The notes under the pieces are model-generated. The model saw only the letters and a program-made list of their open reading frames with translations. It was not told where the DNA came from and ran no database searches. The position numbers were made by a program, and so were the translations under genes. This document shows, piece after piece, positions 26,314-35,131 of a DNA stretch of 64,000 bases. This DNA is from Chryseobacterium lathyri. Lineage in GTDB: Bacteria > Bacteroidota > Bacteroidia > Flavobacteriales > Weeksellaceae. Positions within the stretch are counted from its first letter, which is position 1. The number at the start of each line of letters is the position of its first letter. The stretch spans positions 620,001-684,000 of the forward strand of contig NZ_JAUSSF010000002.1 of assembly GCF_030812195.1 (NCBI RefSeq), in the 5' to 3' direction.

Positions 26314-28110
26314 ATGAAAAACATTTTATCAAAAGGTATTTTGGGATTGGGATTGGTGATTAGCCTGGCAGCCTGCAAAAAATCTGATTCTCCTTTAACG
26401 AAGGTAACGCCTACCAATATGGATTCTATTGCATCCAACTATTATGAGCAATATCTTAAGTTGTATCCTTTAGAGGCTACATCTCAGGGAGATACGAGAT
26501 ATAATGACCAGCTTCCTATCAATATTGACAGGGATTTTATTTCCGGAGAGATCGCTTTTTACAATTCTGTCCAGAAACAGTTGGAAAATGTTGATTATAA
26601 AGGTCTTTCAGATGAGGAAAAGGTTGTTTATGATGTTCTGGATTATACTTTAAAAGATAAAATTGAAGCATATGCCTATCATCCGGAATACATTCCATTT
26701 ACACAGTTTGGAGGTCTTCCTTTAAACTTTCCATTGTACGGAAGCGGAGAAGGAAGCCAGCCTTTTAAAACAGAAAAAGATTATGATGACTGGCTGAAAA
26801 GAATGGAAAAATTCCCGGATTGGATGAATGCTGCTGCAGAAAATTTCCGTGAAGGAATCAGCAATAAGATTGTTCTTCCTAAAAAACTGGTTGTCAAGAT
26901 GATTCCTCAGATGAAAGCTGAGGAGATCACCACAACGGATATGGAAAAAAATATTTTCTACGGGCCTGTTAGAAAATTCCCGAAAAGCTTTACAAAAGCT
27001 CAAAAAGATAAGTATTCAGCTCTTTACGCTGATGCTATTACAAAAAAGATCATTCCGGCCTATACCAAAATTGGAACATTCCTGGAAAAAGAATATCTCC
27101 CGAAAGCACGGGATACAGATGGCTACAACAGCCTTCCTAACGGGAATGAGATTTACAGATATTATGCTAAAAGCTGGACAACAACAAAGAAAACTCCTGA
27201 AGAGATCAATAAAACAGGATTACAGCAGGTGGCAATGCTCCGCTCAGAAATGGAAAAAGTAAAGCAGCAGGTAGGCTTTACAGGAACACTGGAAGAGTTT
27301 ATCAACTTTGTAAAGACAGATCCTAAAGCAATGCCTTATAAGACTTCCAAAGAGGTTTTGGATGGATTTAACGGTATTTTAGCGAAGATTACGCCTAAAC
27401 TGAAGACTATGTTCAGTGTAACCCCTAAAACAAAATTTGAGATCAGACAAACGGAAAAATTCAGGGAGGCAAGCGCCAGTGCAGAATATATTCAGGGGAC
27501 TCCGGACGGAAAAAGACCGGGAATATTTTATATGCCGCTTCCGGATCCGTCCAAATTCAATGTAACTTCAGGAATGGAATCTCTTTTCCTTCACGAAGCT
27601 ATTCCGGGACACCATTATCAGGTTTCTCTTCAGCAGGAAAACACCAATCTTCCTAAGTTTATGAGATTCGGATGGTTCGGTGCTTATGGTGAAGGCTGGG
27701 CACACTATTGTGAAACATTAGGCCCTGAATTCGGTCTGTATACAGATCCTTACCAGAAAATGGGCTATCTGAGTGACCAGATGCTGAGGGCTGTAAGACT
27801 GGTAGTGGATACGGGAATTCATACAGGAACCATGAAAAGAGAGGAAGCTATTAAATACTTTTTAAGTAATATTTCCTATGATGAAGCCAGTGCAACTGCA
27901 GAAGTGGAAAGATACATGGCAATGCCAGGCCAGGCACTGGGTTATAAAATTGGCTCCCTTCGTATCCGGGAACTTAGGGAACAGTATCAGAAAGAGCTTG
28001 GAAACAAATTCAATCTGGCCAGCTTCCATGATGAAATCCTAAGCCAGGGATGCCTTCCGCTTGATGTGCTGAACAGAAAGATGGAACTTTGGGCAAAAAA
28101 ACAGAAATAA
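26314..28110 (+). CDS. DUF885-family lipoprotein (M32-like zinc peptidase fold)
   Basis: I start at ATG 26314, which gives a lipoprotein signal with lipobox SLAAC and Lys-Lys after it; the frame from 26254 adds 20 residues that include the promoter. The 598-residue product has HEAIPGHHYQVS and EGWAHYCETLG, the metal-binding motifs of DUF885, related to carboxypeptidase Taq. It is expected to be a periplasm- or surface-anchored peptidase. Confidence 0.88.
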   Translation: MKNILSKGILGLGLVISLAACKKSDSPLTKVTPTNMDSIASNYYEQYLKLYPLEATSQGDTRYNDQLPINIDRDFISGEIAFYNSVQKQLENVDYKGLSDEEKVVYDVLDYTLKDKIEAYAYHPEYIPFTQFGGLPLNFPLYGSGEGSQPFKTEKDYDDWLKRMEKFPDWMNAAAENFREGISNKIVLPKKLVVKMIPQMKAEEITTTDMEKNIFYGPVRKFPKSFTKAQKDKYSALYADAITKKIIPAYTKIGTFLEKEYLPKARDTDGYNSLPNGNEIYRYYAKSWTTTKKTPEEINKTGLQQVAMLRSEMEKVKQQVGFTGTLEEFINFVKTDPKAMPYKTSKEVLDGFNGILAKITPKLKTMFSVTPKTKFEIRQTEKFREASASAEYIQGTPDGKRPGIFYMPLPDPSKFNVTSGMESLFLHEAIPGHHYQVSLQQENTNLPKFMRFGWFGAYGEGWAHYCETLGPEFGLYTDPYQKMGYLSDQMLRAVRLVVDTGIHTGTMKREEAIKYFLSNISYDEASATAEVERYMAMPGQALGYKIGSLRIRELREQYQKELGNKFNLASFHDEILSQGCLPLDVLNRKMELWAKKQK

Positions 28111-28131
28111 TTTCTTTAAACGAATAATATT

Positions 28132-28170
28132 AAAGATGGGATGATTAATTTTAATGTCCCATCTTTTTTT
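28132..28170 (+). terminator. Terminator of the DUF885 gene
   Basis: AAAGATGGGA and TCCCATCTTT form a 10-bp stem with a 15-base loop and a following T run. Confidence 0.8.
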
Positions 28171-28211
28171 GTTTTTGAAAAAATTTTAACAAGTTAATAA
28201 TAGCAATCACT

Positions 28212-28658
28212 ATGATCATTGAAAGCCTGAAATCTCTCTACAACAGAGATTTAAATAAATTAAGAGTAGAAATAGAATCTTACGAGAATGAAAAAGCCCT
28301 CTGGAAAACAGATAAAAACATTGCAAATTCTGCAGGAAACCTCTGTCTGCATTTAGTCGGAAATCTCAATAATTATATAGGTGCAGAACTTGGTAAAACA
28401 GGCTATATCAGAAACAGGGAACTGGAATTTTTATTAAAAGATATTCCAAGAGCCGAACTTATTGAAAAAATAACTGCAACAATAGCTATGGTAGATCATG
28501 TGCTTAGTGAATTAACAGCTGAAGATCTTGAGAAGGAATATCCTGTTGTTGTTTTCCAAGATACAATGACAACAGGATATTTTTTAATTCATCTGATCAC
28601 TCATCTGGATTATCATCTGGGGCAGATTAATTATCACAGAAGGCTGCTGGACTTCTAA
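28212..28658 (+). CDS. DinB-family (DUF1572-like) protein
   Basis: 148 residues forming a four-helix bundle. The three metal-ligand His are visible: HLVGNLNNY in the first third and ITHLDYHLGQINYHRR at the end. DinB/YfiT proteins bind metal and many act in thiol-dependent transfer reactions; here the reaction is unknown. Confidence 0.82.
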   Translation: MIIESLKSLYNRDLNKLRVEIESYENEKALWKTDKNIANSAGNLCLHLVGNLNNYIGAELGKTGYIRNRELEFLLKDIPRAELIEKITATIAMVDHVLSELTAEDLEKEYPVVVFQDTMTTGYFLIHLITHLDYHLGQINYHRRLLDF

Positions 28659-28694
28659 TTGTTTATTATTTAACCTTGAAAATCAAATGATTTA

Positions 28695-29297
28695 ATGAAA
28701 AAAATATTTTTTTTCACTTCATCCCCAAATGAATCTGCCAATGACACGGAATCGTTCAGAACAAATGGCTTTGAGGTGGAAACCACCCTCCAAAACCAGG
28801 CTAACAGCCTGATTAACTGCATACAAGATACTATCAAAAATAATCTGAATGATGATTACGTTATTATATGTACCTCCTATCATCAGTTTACTCCTCACTT
28901 TTCTATGCCTTATTTAAATAATTGTATTGAGAATGTACAAAAGCTCGGCGGTAACCTATTGCTGGGAGGGCTTCTTGGCTTCGAAAAAGCAATGGAAGTC
29001 ACCGATCATATTTTTTGGGTTGACGGCTTTAAAGGAGCCCAATTTATTGTTATTTTCAAAAAAGCCTTTGCTCTTCTTCTCCAGAGCAAGAACGCAGATC
29101 AAGCTCCTGCTGAACTTTTCTTATCACAATCCCTGGACGATATTTTTGTGATGCATCCTTTCATTTCCATTTATGATGATCAGGATATAAATTCTTTTGA
29201 AAACACAACAGATTTTGCAGATATACATGAGAACCCAGAAGAGATTTTAGATGAGCTTTCCCAAATAAAAAAATATTATTCCTATGAGCCAAAATGA
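28695..29297 (+). CDS. Glycosyltransferase-25-like paralogue lacking the catalytic motif
   Basis: 200 residues that align with the next gene's product over the second half: GGNLLLGGLLG / FIVIFKKAFALLL / FLSQSLDDIFVMHPFISIYDD here match GADILSGGIGGG / FMVIYSRFFEQIL / FLSQLTANKMVLYPFISVQKD there. The EDD catalytic motif of the neighbour is replaced by TSYHQFTPHF, so this copy is probably not an active transferase. The genes overlap by 14 bases. It may form a complex with its partner. Confidence 0.55.
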   Translation: MKKIFFFTSSPNESANDTESFRTNGFEVETTLQNQANSLINCIQDTIKNNLNDDYVIICTSYHQFTPHFSMPYLNNCIENVQKLGGNLLLGGLLGFEKAMEVTDHIFWVDGFKGAQFIVIFKKAFALLLQSKNADQAPAELFLSQSLDDIFVMHPFISIYDDQDINSFENTTDFADIHENPEEILDELSQIKKYYSYEPK

Positions 29298-29952
29298 ATT
29301 TGATGATATTATGATTCCCACCTACATTATTAACCTGAAGCACAGAGAGGACAGATTGGAAAGTGTTTTAAAGGAATTTGAAGGCAAACAGGAATTTGAC
29401 TGCCAGATTATAGAAGCCTGTGAGCATGAAAAAGGAAACATCGGTTTATGGGAAAGCATCAGGAAAACGGTACATCTTGCAATTGACAATGATGATGATG
29501 TGATCATTATTGTAGAGGATGATCATATTTTCACAGAGGATTATGACAGGGACTTTTTTATTGAAAATATTCTGGCTTCTAATGAACAGGGAGCAGATAT
29601 ATTATCAGGTGGCATTGGCGGAGGCTTCAGATTTGTGGTTCCTATTACAGAAAACAGGTTCTGGATCAACCACTTTTGGTGTACCCAGTTCATGGTTATT
29701 TACAGTCGTTTTTTCGAACAGATTCTGAATGCGGATTTCGGCCCGGATGATACAGCAGACAACTTCTTATCCCAGCTTACAGCCAACAAAATGGTGTTGT
29801 ATCCTTTTATTTCCGTGCAGAAAGATTTTGGGTATTCTGATATAACAGCAGAAAATAATATTACCGGCAATATTGAAAATTATTTTAAAGCAGCAGATCA
29901 TACATTAAAAAAATATCAGAAAAAGTATCGAAAATTTGTTTTACATCAATAA
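29284..29952 (+). CDS. Glycosyltransferase family 25-like protein
   Basis: 222 residues. TYIINLKHREDRLESVLKEF at residues 13-32 is the opening of GT25 (LOS/LPS biosynthesis) enzymes, and VIIIVEDDHIFTEDY at about residue 77 has the EDD donor-metal site. It should transfer a sugar from a nucleotide donor; the acceptor is unknown. It is adjacent to a degenerate paralogue and faces a third glycosyltransferase-like gene and a small Cys-rich peptide operon. Confidence 0.72.
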   Translation: MSQNEFDDIMIPTYIINLKHREDRLESVLKEFEGKQEFDCQIIEACEHEKGNIGLWESIRKTVHLAIDNDDDVIIIVEDDHIFTEDYDRDFFIENILASNEQGADILSGGIGGGFRFVVPITENRFWINHFWCTQFMVIYSRFFEQILNADFGPDDTADNFLSQLTANKMVLYPFISVQKDFGYSDITAENNITGNIENYFKAADHTLKKYQKKYRKFVLHQ

Positions 29953-29955
29953 AAA

Positions 29956-29982
29956 AGAGAGCGCAAGATTGCTCTCTCTTTA
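29956..29982 (+). terminator. Terminator of the GT25 pair
   Basis: AGAGAGC pairs with GCTCTCT across an 8-base loop and is followed by CTTTAGCTTTT. Confidence 0.7.
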
Positions 29983-30026
29983 GCTTTTAACACTTTTCAA
30001 TCATTACTTAAACTACATTATGTCTG

Positions 30027-30857
30027 TTACCAGTAGATTCTTGTAGGGCTCACATTGTAGGTATTTGGAATTTTCCTTGGAACTTTTGTTGGATTGTACA
30101 CTTTTTTAAGCCAAAACATATGAAACATGATGGCTTCATATTTATTTTTATAGATGATTTTACCATTGTCAAATTTCACTCTCCCGGTATAGCCTTCCAT
30201 CAGAATAAAATCAAAGTGTGTTCTTAAGATTCCATCCCGTTCGGCTTTCTTCATAAGATGGGTAAAACTTTCAATCTCTGTTTCAATTTCAAAGATTGAA
30301 ACCCCTTCTGCGAGGTCATCCCAAACGAAATTGCATTCATCAAAACAAAAATGATCAGCTTCTGAGAAAACTTTTGTATAATCTTTACTCCTCTTGAAAA
30401 AGGTATTAAGCATTTCATTGTTCCGGTATAGGCCGAAACAACCCGTTGTATAATCATCTCTGACACTGATATAATCGTGGTCATTTAAAAATTCATTGGT
30501 AAAAAAGGCCCTGATATCTCCATAAATCAGATCAAGATCACAATGTCCCCAGAAGTCATACCCTTCTATAAAATCGGGAAACATAAACCCATAAGCTGGT
30601 TTAAAATCACACAATTTATAGGGATTATCTATATTGATCGGAAAGCCTAGTTTATTGGAAGTATCACAGATAATATCGTCCAGGCTTTTGTGTACTATTC
30701 TTACATTGACCGGAACATCTTTTAGTTCATCTGTATTGTCTGTTATAATAACAAAATCAATACTTGAATTAAAAGCGCAGGAATGCAGGTAATAAGGTAA
30801 ATACCATGGATATTTTCCGTACCAGCAGGTAATTAAAACTAAACTTGATGTATTCAT
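30027..30857 (-). CDS. DUF6625-like glycosyltransferase
   Basis: 276 residues. The start VLITCWYGKYPWYLPYYLHSC and the DxD-type motif WGHCDLDLIYGDI near residue 133 match DUF6625, a GT-A type family. It reads in the same direction as the peptide operon at 30925-33619 but lies after a hairpin terminator, so it is transcribed either by read-through or from a weak promoter. Confidence 0.68.
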   Translation of the reverse strand: MNTSSLVLITCWYGKYPWYLPYYLHSCAFNSSIDFVIITDNTDELKDVPVNVRIVHKSLDDIICDTSNKLGFPINIDNPYKLCDFKPAYGFMFPDFIEGYDFWGHCDLDLIYGDIRAFFTNEFLNDHDYISVRDDYTTGCFGLYRNNEMLNTFFKRSKDYTKVFSEADHFCFDECNFVWDDLAEGVSIFEIETEIESFTHLMKKAERDGILRTHFDFILMEGYTGRVKFDNGKIIYKNKYEAIMFHMFWLKKVYNPTKVPRKIPNTYNVSPTRIYW

Positions 30858-30872
30858 AAGTTGAAAAAAAAT

Positions 30873-30898
30873 CTGTAATTGCAGAATTGCAATTACAG
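30873..30898 (-). terminator. Terminator after the six-Cys peptide gene
   Basis: Minus-strand CTGTAATTGCA and TGCAATTACAG form a perfect 11-bp stem with a 4-base loop, followed by a run of 8 T. It separates the peptide from the DUF6625 gene. Confidence 0.85.
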
Positions 30899-30924
30899 AA
30901 GTTGTTTAAGTTAGCCTATTCAGA

Positions 30925-31107
30925 TTAGCAGCATTTTGCTGGCCAACCTCCTCCACATACAGCTTTCATACTATTCATATAGCAGTATTGTGAGTTACAG
31001 TTACACGTTCCAGGTTCTCCTGATGAGCCTGCTTTAATAACTCTCATTTCGTTTCTGCTCATTTCGCTTTTCATAGCATTTAAGCTCAGCTTTTGTAATT
31101 TTTTCAT
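30925..31107 (-). CDS. Six-cysteine natural-product/bacteriocin-like precursor peptide
   Basis: 60 residues. The leader KLQKLSLNAMKSEMSRNEMRVIKAG resembles the Bacteroidota GG-type natural product precursor leader (TIGR04149-like), with a Gly-type site at residues 26-27. The core has six Cys (35, 37, 42, 51, 59, 60) and ends in KCC. It follows the VKOR fusion gene in the same operon, which suggests that its Cys pairs are oxidised in the periplasm. Whether it is antibacterial is unknown. Confidence 0.72.
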   Translation of the reverse strand: MKKLQKLSLNAMKSEMSRNEMRVIKAGSSGEPGTCNCNSQYCYMNSMKAVCGGGWPAKCC

Positions 31108-31168
31108 AGAATTTTGTTTTAATTTTTTGCCTACTCTTTAGATTTTCAGCTTCCTCTTTATTATAGTT

Positions 31169-32821
31169 TTAATTTTGGTCAACCATTTGTCCATATTGAG
31201 TTTCAAACTCCTCAACAGGTATATTTTTCTCACCAATGTCCCATTGATCCTCAACAAGATCCGGCATAAATAATTCAATATATTTTTTATTCAATCTCAC
31301 CGGAAATTCATAATTATTTATAAAATAATGCGGCGTGAAAAAAAAGTTATTCTGCAGGTTTTCATAGGATACAGAAACCAGTTTATTCAAAAGAAACGTC
31401 CGATTAACAAGTGTTATACTGTATTTTTGTAACCATTTATCAGCTTCTCTGTGGCTATACCAGTCATGGAGTGCTTCTATAAATTTCTGTTCTCCTTTCG
31501 TATAGAAAATATTCAAGAGCTGGATCAGCATCTCTTCCACTTCTGCTGTAACGACTCCCGTCATATTGAATCGGATTTTAATATTGACCTGATCTTTATA
31601 GTGGGTGTAAATTCTTTGTAAAAACTCATGAGCCTCCTTACAATAGCTGCACAATGGACTCGTTATAAAAGTAATTGATACCGGCGCATCAGGATTCCCT
31701 ATAAGAATAGGATCTGCCTTCAGCAGTACTGGATCCTTACTGGTCAAGATTTTCTTAAAATATGGGTAGTGTCTTATATATCTGGAGTCAAAATCTGCAT
31801 CTTTTCTTAAGCTGCTGTAAGATAAAAGCGCTCTTTTGATCAAAAAGTATCCGCCAACAAAAACAGTTAACACACCCGAAAAAAGAGAAATAGTTTTAAT
31901 ATCCAGCGTATAATTGTTTAGAATCTCCCTGCTATTAAAGGACAGATAAACAATCTCCGCATAAATAACTCCAATAATACTTAGGCATATAGGACACCAC
32001 TTTTTTTCTACTTTCATCTGGAAATAGAAGGAATACAGTGTAAAAGGAATACACGCAAGCAAAGAGATGAATATCAGAAAATAATAATCATTTAGGAGGG
32101 CCCTGTTAAAAATAATCAATAAAAAAAGCTGGGTTCCAAAAAGAAAAACACTGAGATCACTTAATTTAAATCCTGCAATCTTTCCTTTTTCAGAATTAAT
32201 GATCTGACTGCAACTGGAATTCTCACTGCCATCACAAAACTGGTTCGAAAAGCCCGACTCAAAGCCCAACTCTGTTTTAATGGCTTCAAAGGAAAAAAAC
32301 AGACCCAACATAGCAATTCCCGAAAAACCCATCAGATACCATCCACCAATGAAATACATTACCGTGAGACCAGCAAAAAAAACAAGACCCGGCAGCACCC
32401 TATTGTAAAACGTATTTGATGATTTAATAATCTGATCATTACCTTCTGCTACTAATACTGCTCCTGTCCATAGTACACAGATCTCAGATGAAGAAATGTC
32501 TTTTTTAACTCCCTCATTATCAGTATACATAAAATGATCTTCCTTTTTTTCAATATAAGAAAGAATTAAATGCCCTTCTCCTAGGTCCAATATAGTAAGA
32601 AAAGTTTCCGGCAAAACCTCAAGCTCTTCAAAACCAACATTAAAAGCTCCGTTTGGAATACCAAAAAAGTTAAAAGCATCACTAAAAGCCAGAAGACTTG
32701 GTGTCTCAGGATGAGATTCTACCTGATAGATATAATCGTCCTTATCAATTTTCACATCAATTGATTTCAGATATAAAAAAACAGCATTGATTTCTTTTCT
32801 TAGTTCCATGGTTATAGGCAA
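31169..32821 (-). CDS. C39-like / VKOR / DsbA-type thioredoxin fusion protein
   Basis: 550 residues. Domain 1 (about 1-125) resembles a C39 peptidase fold (HPETPSLLAFSDAFNFFG) but lacks the catalytic Cys. Domain 2 (about 140-330) is a membrane vitamin-K-epoxide-reductase-type domain with Cys 196 and 204 and the CPIC motif at 276-279. Domain 3 is a thioredoxin fold with CSYC at 391-394. Such proteins make disulfide bonds using quinones. Here the likely client is the six-Cys peptide encoded next to it. A start at 32809 is also possible. Confidence 0.82.
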   Translation of the reverse strand: MPITMELRKEINAVFLYLKSIDVKIDKDDYIYQVESHPETPSLLAFSDAFNFFGIPNGAFNVGFEELEVLPETFLTILDLGEGHLILSYIEKKEDHFMYTDNEGVKKDISSSEICVLWTGAVLVAEGNDQIIKSSNTFYNRVLPGLVFFAGLTVMYFIGGWYLMGFSGIAMLGLFFSFEAIKTELGFESGFSNQFCDGSENSSCSQIINSEKGKIAGFKLSDLSVFLFGTQLFLLIIFNRALLNDYYFLIFISLLACIPFTLYSFYFQMKVEKKWCPICLSIIGVIYAEIVYLSFNSREILNNYTLDIKTISLFSGVLTVFVGGYFLIKRALLSYSSLRKDADFDSRYIRHYPYFKKILTSKDPVLLKADPILIGNPDAPVSITFITSPLCSYCKEAHEFLQRIYTHYKDQVNIKIRFNMTGVVTAEVEEMLIQLLNIFYTKGEQKFIEALHDWYSHREADKWLQKYSITLVNRTFLLNKLVSVSYENLQNNFFFTPHYFINNYEFPVRLNKKYIELFMPDLVEDQWDIGEKNIPVEEFETQYGQMVDQN

Positions 32822-32830
32822 ATTTTTAAG

Positions 32831-33619
32831 CTATCTTTCGATAGAATTATCATTGTCCTGATAATATTTCTTTAGTGCTTCAGCCTGCTGGCGCATATTA
32901 TCCATTGCTTTGGTGTCCTTTGTAACTTCAGACATGGCCTGCATCAGAACAGGCAGGGGATCTTTCATTAAACTTTCTTTATTCTTGATATAGGCTTCTT
33001 TTGAGATCAATCCTTCACCATCCATTACTGTTTCAATTTGCAATTCTGACTGACTGATTTTTTTGTTTCCGATTAATCTCCAATGATATTGATTAGCAGA
33101 GTCTTCCATTTCCACAATCAGCCCTGGAAGTCCCATGAATACGTAAGGTCCGTCAAAGACCGGGATATCAGCAGCAAACCATGCAATCCAGCTCCGGCCG
33201 CCATAATCTGTCTCCGCCTTCTGCACTTTGATATTATCTAATACCTTATTCTCCTGAGAAAGTCTCCATTGAAGCTGTATCGTTTCTTTATACGAAAGTA
33301 CTCCTGCCAGCAAATCATCCTTAAGAATAATGGTCATGTTTTTAGTATCCTTTACAACTTTAAAGTTCATTGTTCCGAAAGAGGAGAAAGTAGGGTTGAA
33401 ATTGATATTGGCAGCAAGTAAAGAATCCGTTTCTTTTTTTTCTTTCCGGATAAATATAGATTGGTTTTCAAGAGTATCGAGATAAAACAAATCATTCTTC
33501 ATCTCCTTATTATGGGTTGAAGGTTTATAAGTCAGTTCATAGTAAAAACGGTGAATCTGACTATTGCACGAAAAAGAAAAAAATACTGTAAAACAAAACA
33601 GTAAAATATTTTTTTTCAT
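32831..33619 (-). CDS. GLPGLI-family secreted protein
   Basis: 262 residues with a signal peptide that could be a lipobox (FFSFSC). The diagnostic VFMGLPGLIVEMED lies near residue 160, naming the TIGR01200 family, which is confined to Bacteroidota and has no known function. It is the first gene of the operon with the disulfide enzyme and the six-Cys peptide; gap to the next gene is 9 bases. Confidence 0.87.
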   Translation of the reverse strand: MKKNILLFCFTVFFSFSCNSQIHRFYYELTYKPSTHNKEMKNDLFYLDTLENQSIFIRKEKKETDSLLAANINFNPTFSSFGTMNFKVVKDTKNMTIILKDDLLAGVLSYKETIQLQWRLSQENKVLDNIKVQKAETDYGGRSWIAWFAADIPVFDGPYVFMGLPGLIVEMEDSANQYHWRLIGNKKISQSELQIETVMDGEGLISKEAYIKNKESLMKDPLPVLMQAMSEVTKDTKAMDNMRQQAEALKKYYQDNDNSIER

Positions 33620-33641
33620 TTCAATATCAATGGTATCGAGC

Positions 33642-33649
33642 CAAATATA
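33642..33649 (-). promoter_or_regulatory. Bacteroidota -7 promoter element of the peptide operon
   Basis: Minus-strand TATATTTG matches TAnnTTTG, 23 bases before the GLPGLI gene. The rest of the 305-base gap 33620-33924 is very AT-rich and shows no gene. Confidence 0.55.
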
Positions 33650-33924
33650 TCCCTTTTTTTTGAATTACAAAATGAAGGTAAACCTTTTATAGGAAAAGGA
33701 AGGAAAAAACATATCTTATTGTCTCAAAATGGTATTATAAATCAACTAGATACATTTTTAAATTAAAAAAATATTTTTCTTTTAAAACAAAAAAATGTCC
33801 TAAATTCGTGAATAAAATGATAAAAAAGACACAATTATGCACAAAAAAAACACCATAAAAATGATGCTTTATAACAAAATATGAAAATTGATAAATTCTT
33901 TTATATTCTTTAAAACGATGTATT

Positions 33925-34545
33925 TTATTTTTCAAACATCATCTTAGTAATAAAATCTTTCTCTCCTTTTCCTCTGGCCGGCGAATATTCTCTTCCATAG
34001 AAAATAATTTGCAGGTGAAGCTTGTTCCAAACTTCTTCAGGAAATATTGCTTTAGCATCTTTCTCTGTTTCTACAACATTTTTTCCGGAAGTAAGTTTCC
34101 ATTGCGTCATCAGTCTGTGAATATGGGTATCAACTGGAAAAGCAGGAAATCCGAAGGCCTGGCTCATCACAACAGAAGCTGTTTTATGACCCACCCCAGG
34201 AAGTGCCTCCAGTTCTTCATAAGTCTGAGGAACGACACCGTTATGTCTTTCCAGTAACAGTTCTGCCATTCTTTTAAGATTTTTAGCCTTGGTATTGGAA
34301 AGTCCAATCTCTTTGATGAGCTCCTTGATCTGATATTCCTCCAGTCTGGCCATCCTTTGCGGTGTTGCTGCCACCTCGAAAAGGGCGGGAGTTACCTGGT
34401 TTACTTTTTTATCCGTGGTCTGTGCAGAAAGCGCTACAGCTACCATGAGTGTATAAGGATCGGTATGATCCAGCGGAATAGGTGTTGTAGGATATAATTT
34501 ATCCAATTCTCTCTGAACGAGCTCCGCTCTTTGCTTTTTTGTCAT
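33925..34545 (-). CDS. nth: Endonuclease III homologue without the Fe-S cluster cysteines
   Basis: 206 residues from ATG 34545; the longer frame from 34566 runs into its own promoter. Nth removes oxidised pyrimidines and nicks the strand. The helix-hairpin-helix LPGVGHKTASVV with catalytic Lys, and FPVDTHIHR with catalytic Asp, are present. The C-terminus ends YGREYSPARGKGEKDFITKMMFEK, where the E. coli enzyme has its four cluster Cys, so no 4Fe-4S site can form. Confidence 0.9.
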   Translation of the reverse strand: MTKKQRAELVQRELDKLYPTTPIPLDHTDPYTLMVAVALSAQTTDKKVNQVTPALFEVAATPQRMARLEEYQIKELIKEIGLSNTKAKNLKRMAELLLERHNGVVPQTYEELEALPGVGHKTASVVMSQAFGFPAFPVDTHIHRLMTQWKLTSGKNVVETEKDAKAIFPEEVWNKLHLQIIFYGREYSPARGKGEKDFITKMMFEK

Positions 34546-34553
34546 GTAACCAT

Positions 34554-34561
34554 TAAATTTG
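34554..34561 (+). promoter_or_regulatory. -7 promoter element of the peroxiredoxin gene
   Basis: TAAATTTG matches TAnnTTTG, 18 bases before ATG 34579. It lies next to the opposing nth promoter, so the two -7 sites are only 2 bases apart. Confidence 0.55.
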
Positions 34562-34563
34562 AA

Positions 34564-34571
34564 CAAAATTA
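34564..34571 (-). promoter_or_regulatory. -7 promoter element of nth
   Basis: Minus-strand TAATTTTG matches TAnnTTTG, 19 bases upstream of ATG 34545. Confidence 0.55.
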
Positions 34572-34578
34572 ATTCATT

Positions 34579-35028
34579 ATGCTGAAAGTAGGAGATAAAT
34601 TACCTGAATTTGAAGGAACAAATCAGGATGGAGAAACAATAACCTCATTGAAATTAATCGGAAGGAAATTGGTCGTTTTCTTTTATCCTCAAGCGAATAC
34701 TCCTACGTGTACTGTAGAAGCCTGCAATCTGAGCGATAATTATTCAAAGCTTAAAAAAGCCGGATTTCAACTTCTGGGCGTAAGCGGCGATACGGTAAAA
34801 AAACAAAAGAATTTCCACAGCAAATTTGCCTTTCCTTATGATCTTATCGCTGATGAGAACCATGATATTATCGAAAAGTTCGGGGTTTGGCAGGAGAAAA
34901 AAACATTTGGAAAAACATATATGGGCATTGTAAGAACAACTTTTATTTTTGACGAAAGCGGAATCTGTACAAGAGTAATCGAGAAAGTAACTTCAAAAAC
35001 AGCTGCAGAACAGATTTTAGAGAAATAA
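34579..35028 (+). CDS. bcp: Thioredoxin-dependent thiol peroxidase (Bcp/PrxQ)
   Basis: 149 residues. The peroxidatic Cys lies in PQANTPTCTVEACNL (about residue 46) with the resolving Cys five residues later, the PrxQ arrangement. It reduces hydroperoxides in the cytosol using thioredoxin. It is divergent from nth, with overlapping promoters, so both may respond together in oxidative damage. Confidence 0.92.
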   Translation: MLKVGDKLPEFEGTNQDGETITSLKLIGRKLVVFFYPQANTPTCTVEACNLSDNYSKLKKAGFQLLGVSGDTVKKQKNFHSKFAFPYDLIADENHDIIEKFGVWQEKKTFGKTYMGIVRTTFIFDESGICTRVIEKVTSKTAAEQILEK

Positions 35029-35068
35029 GTTTTTATTTTAATGGTGCTTAAATAATAAAATAATGCTT

Positions 35069-35105
35069 AATAAGTATCGGCGGCCTTTGGCCGCCGATAC
35101 TTATT
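35069..35105. terminator. 17-bp GC-rich hairpin between convergent genes
   Basis: AATAAGTATCGGCGGCC and GGCCGCCGATACTTATT form a perfect 17-bp stem with a 3-base loop between bcp and the GNAT gene, with short T stretches on both sides, fitting a bidirectional terminator. Its stem is strikingly GC-rich for this genome. Confidence 0.75.
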
Positions 35106-35131
35106 TATAATAATATCAATATTAAATCTGG

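Noticed and set aside
33735..33935. 66-codon minus-strand ORF next to nth
   Set aside because: Very AT-rich, Phe/Tyr/Lys-only composition with no family match; chance ORF.
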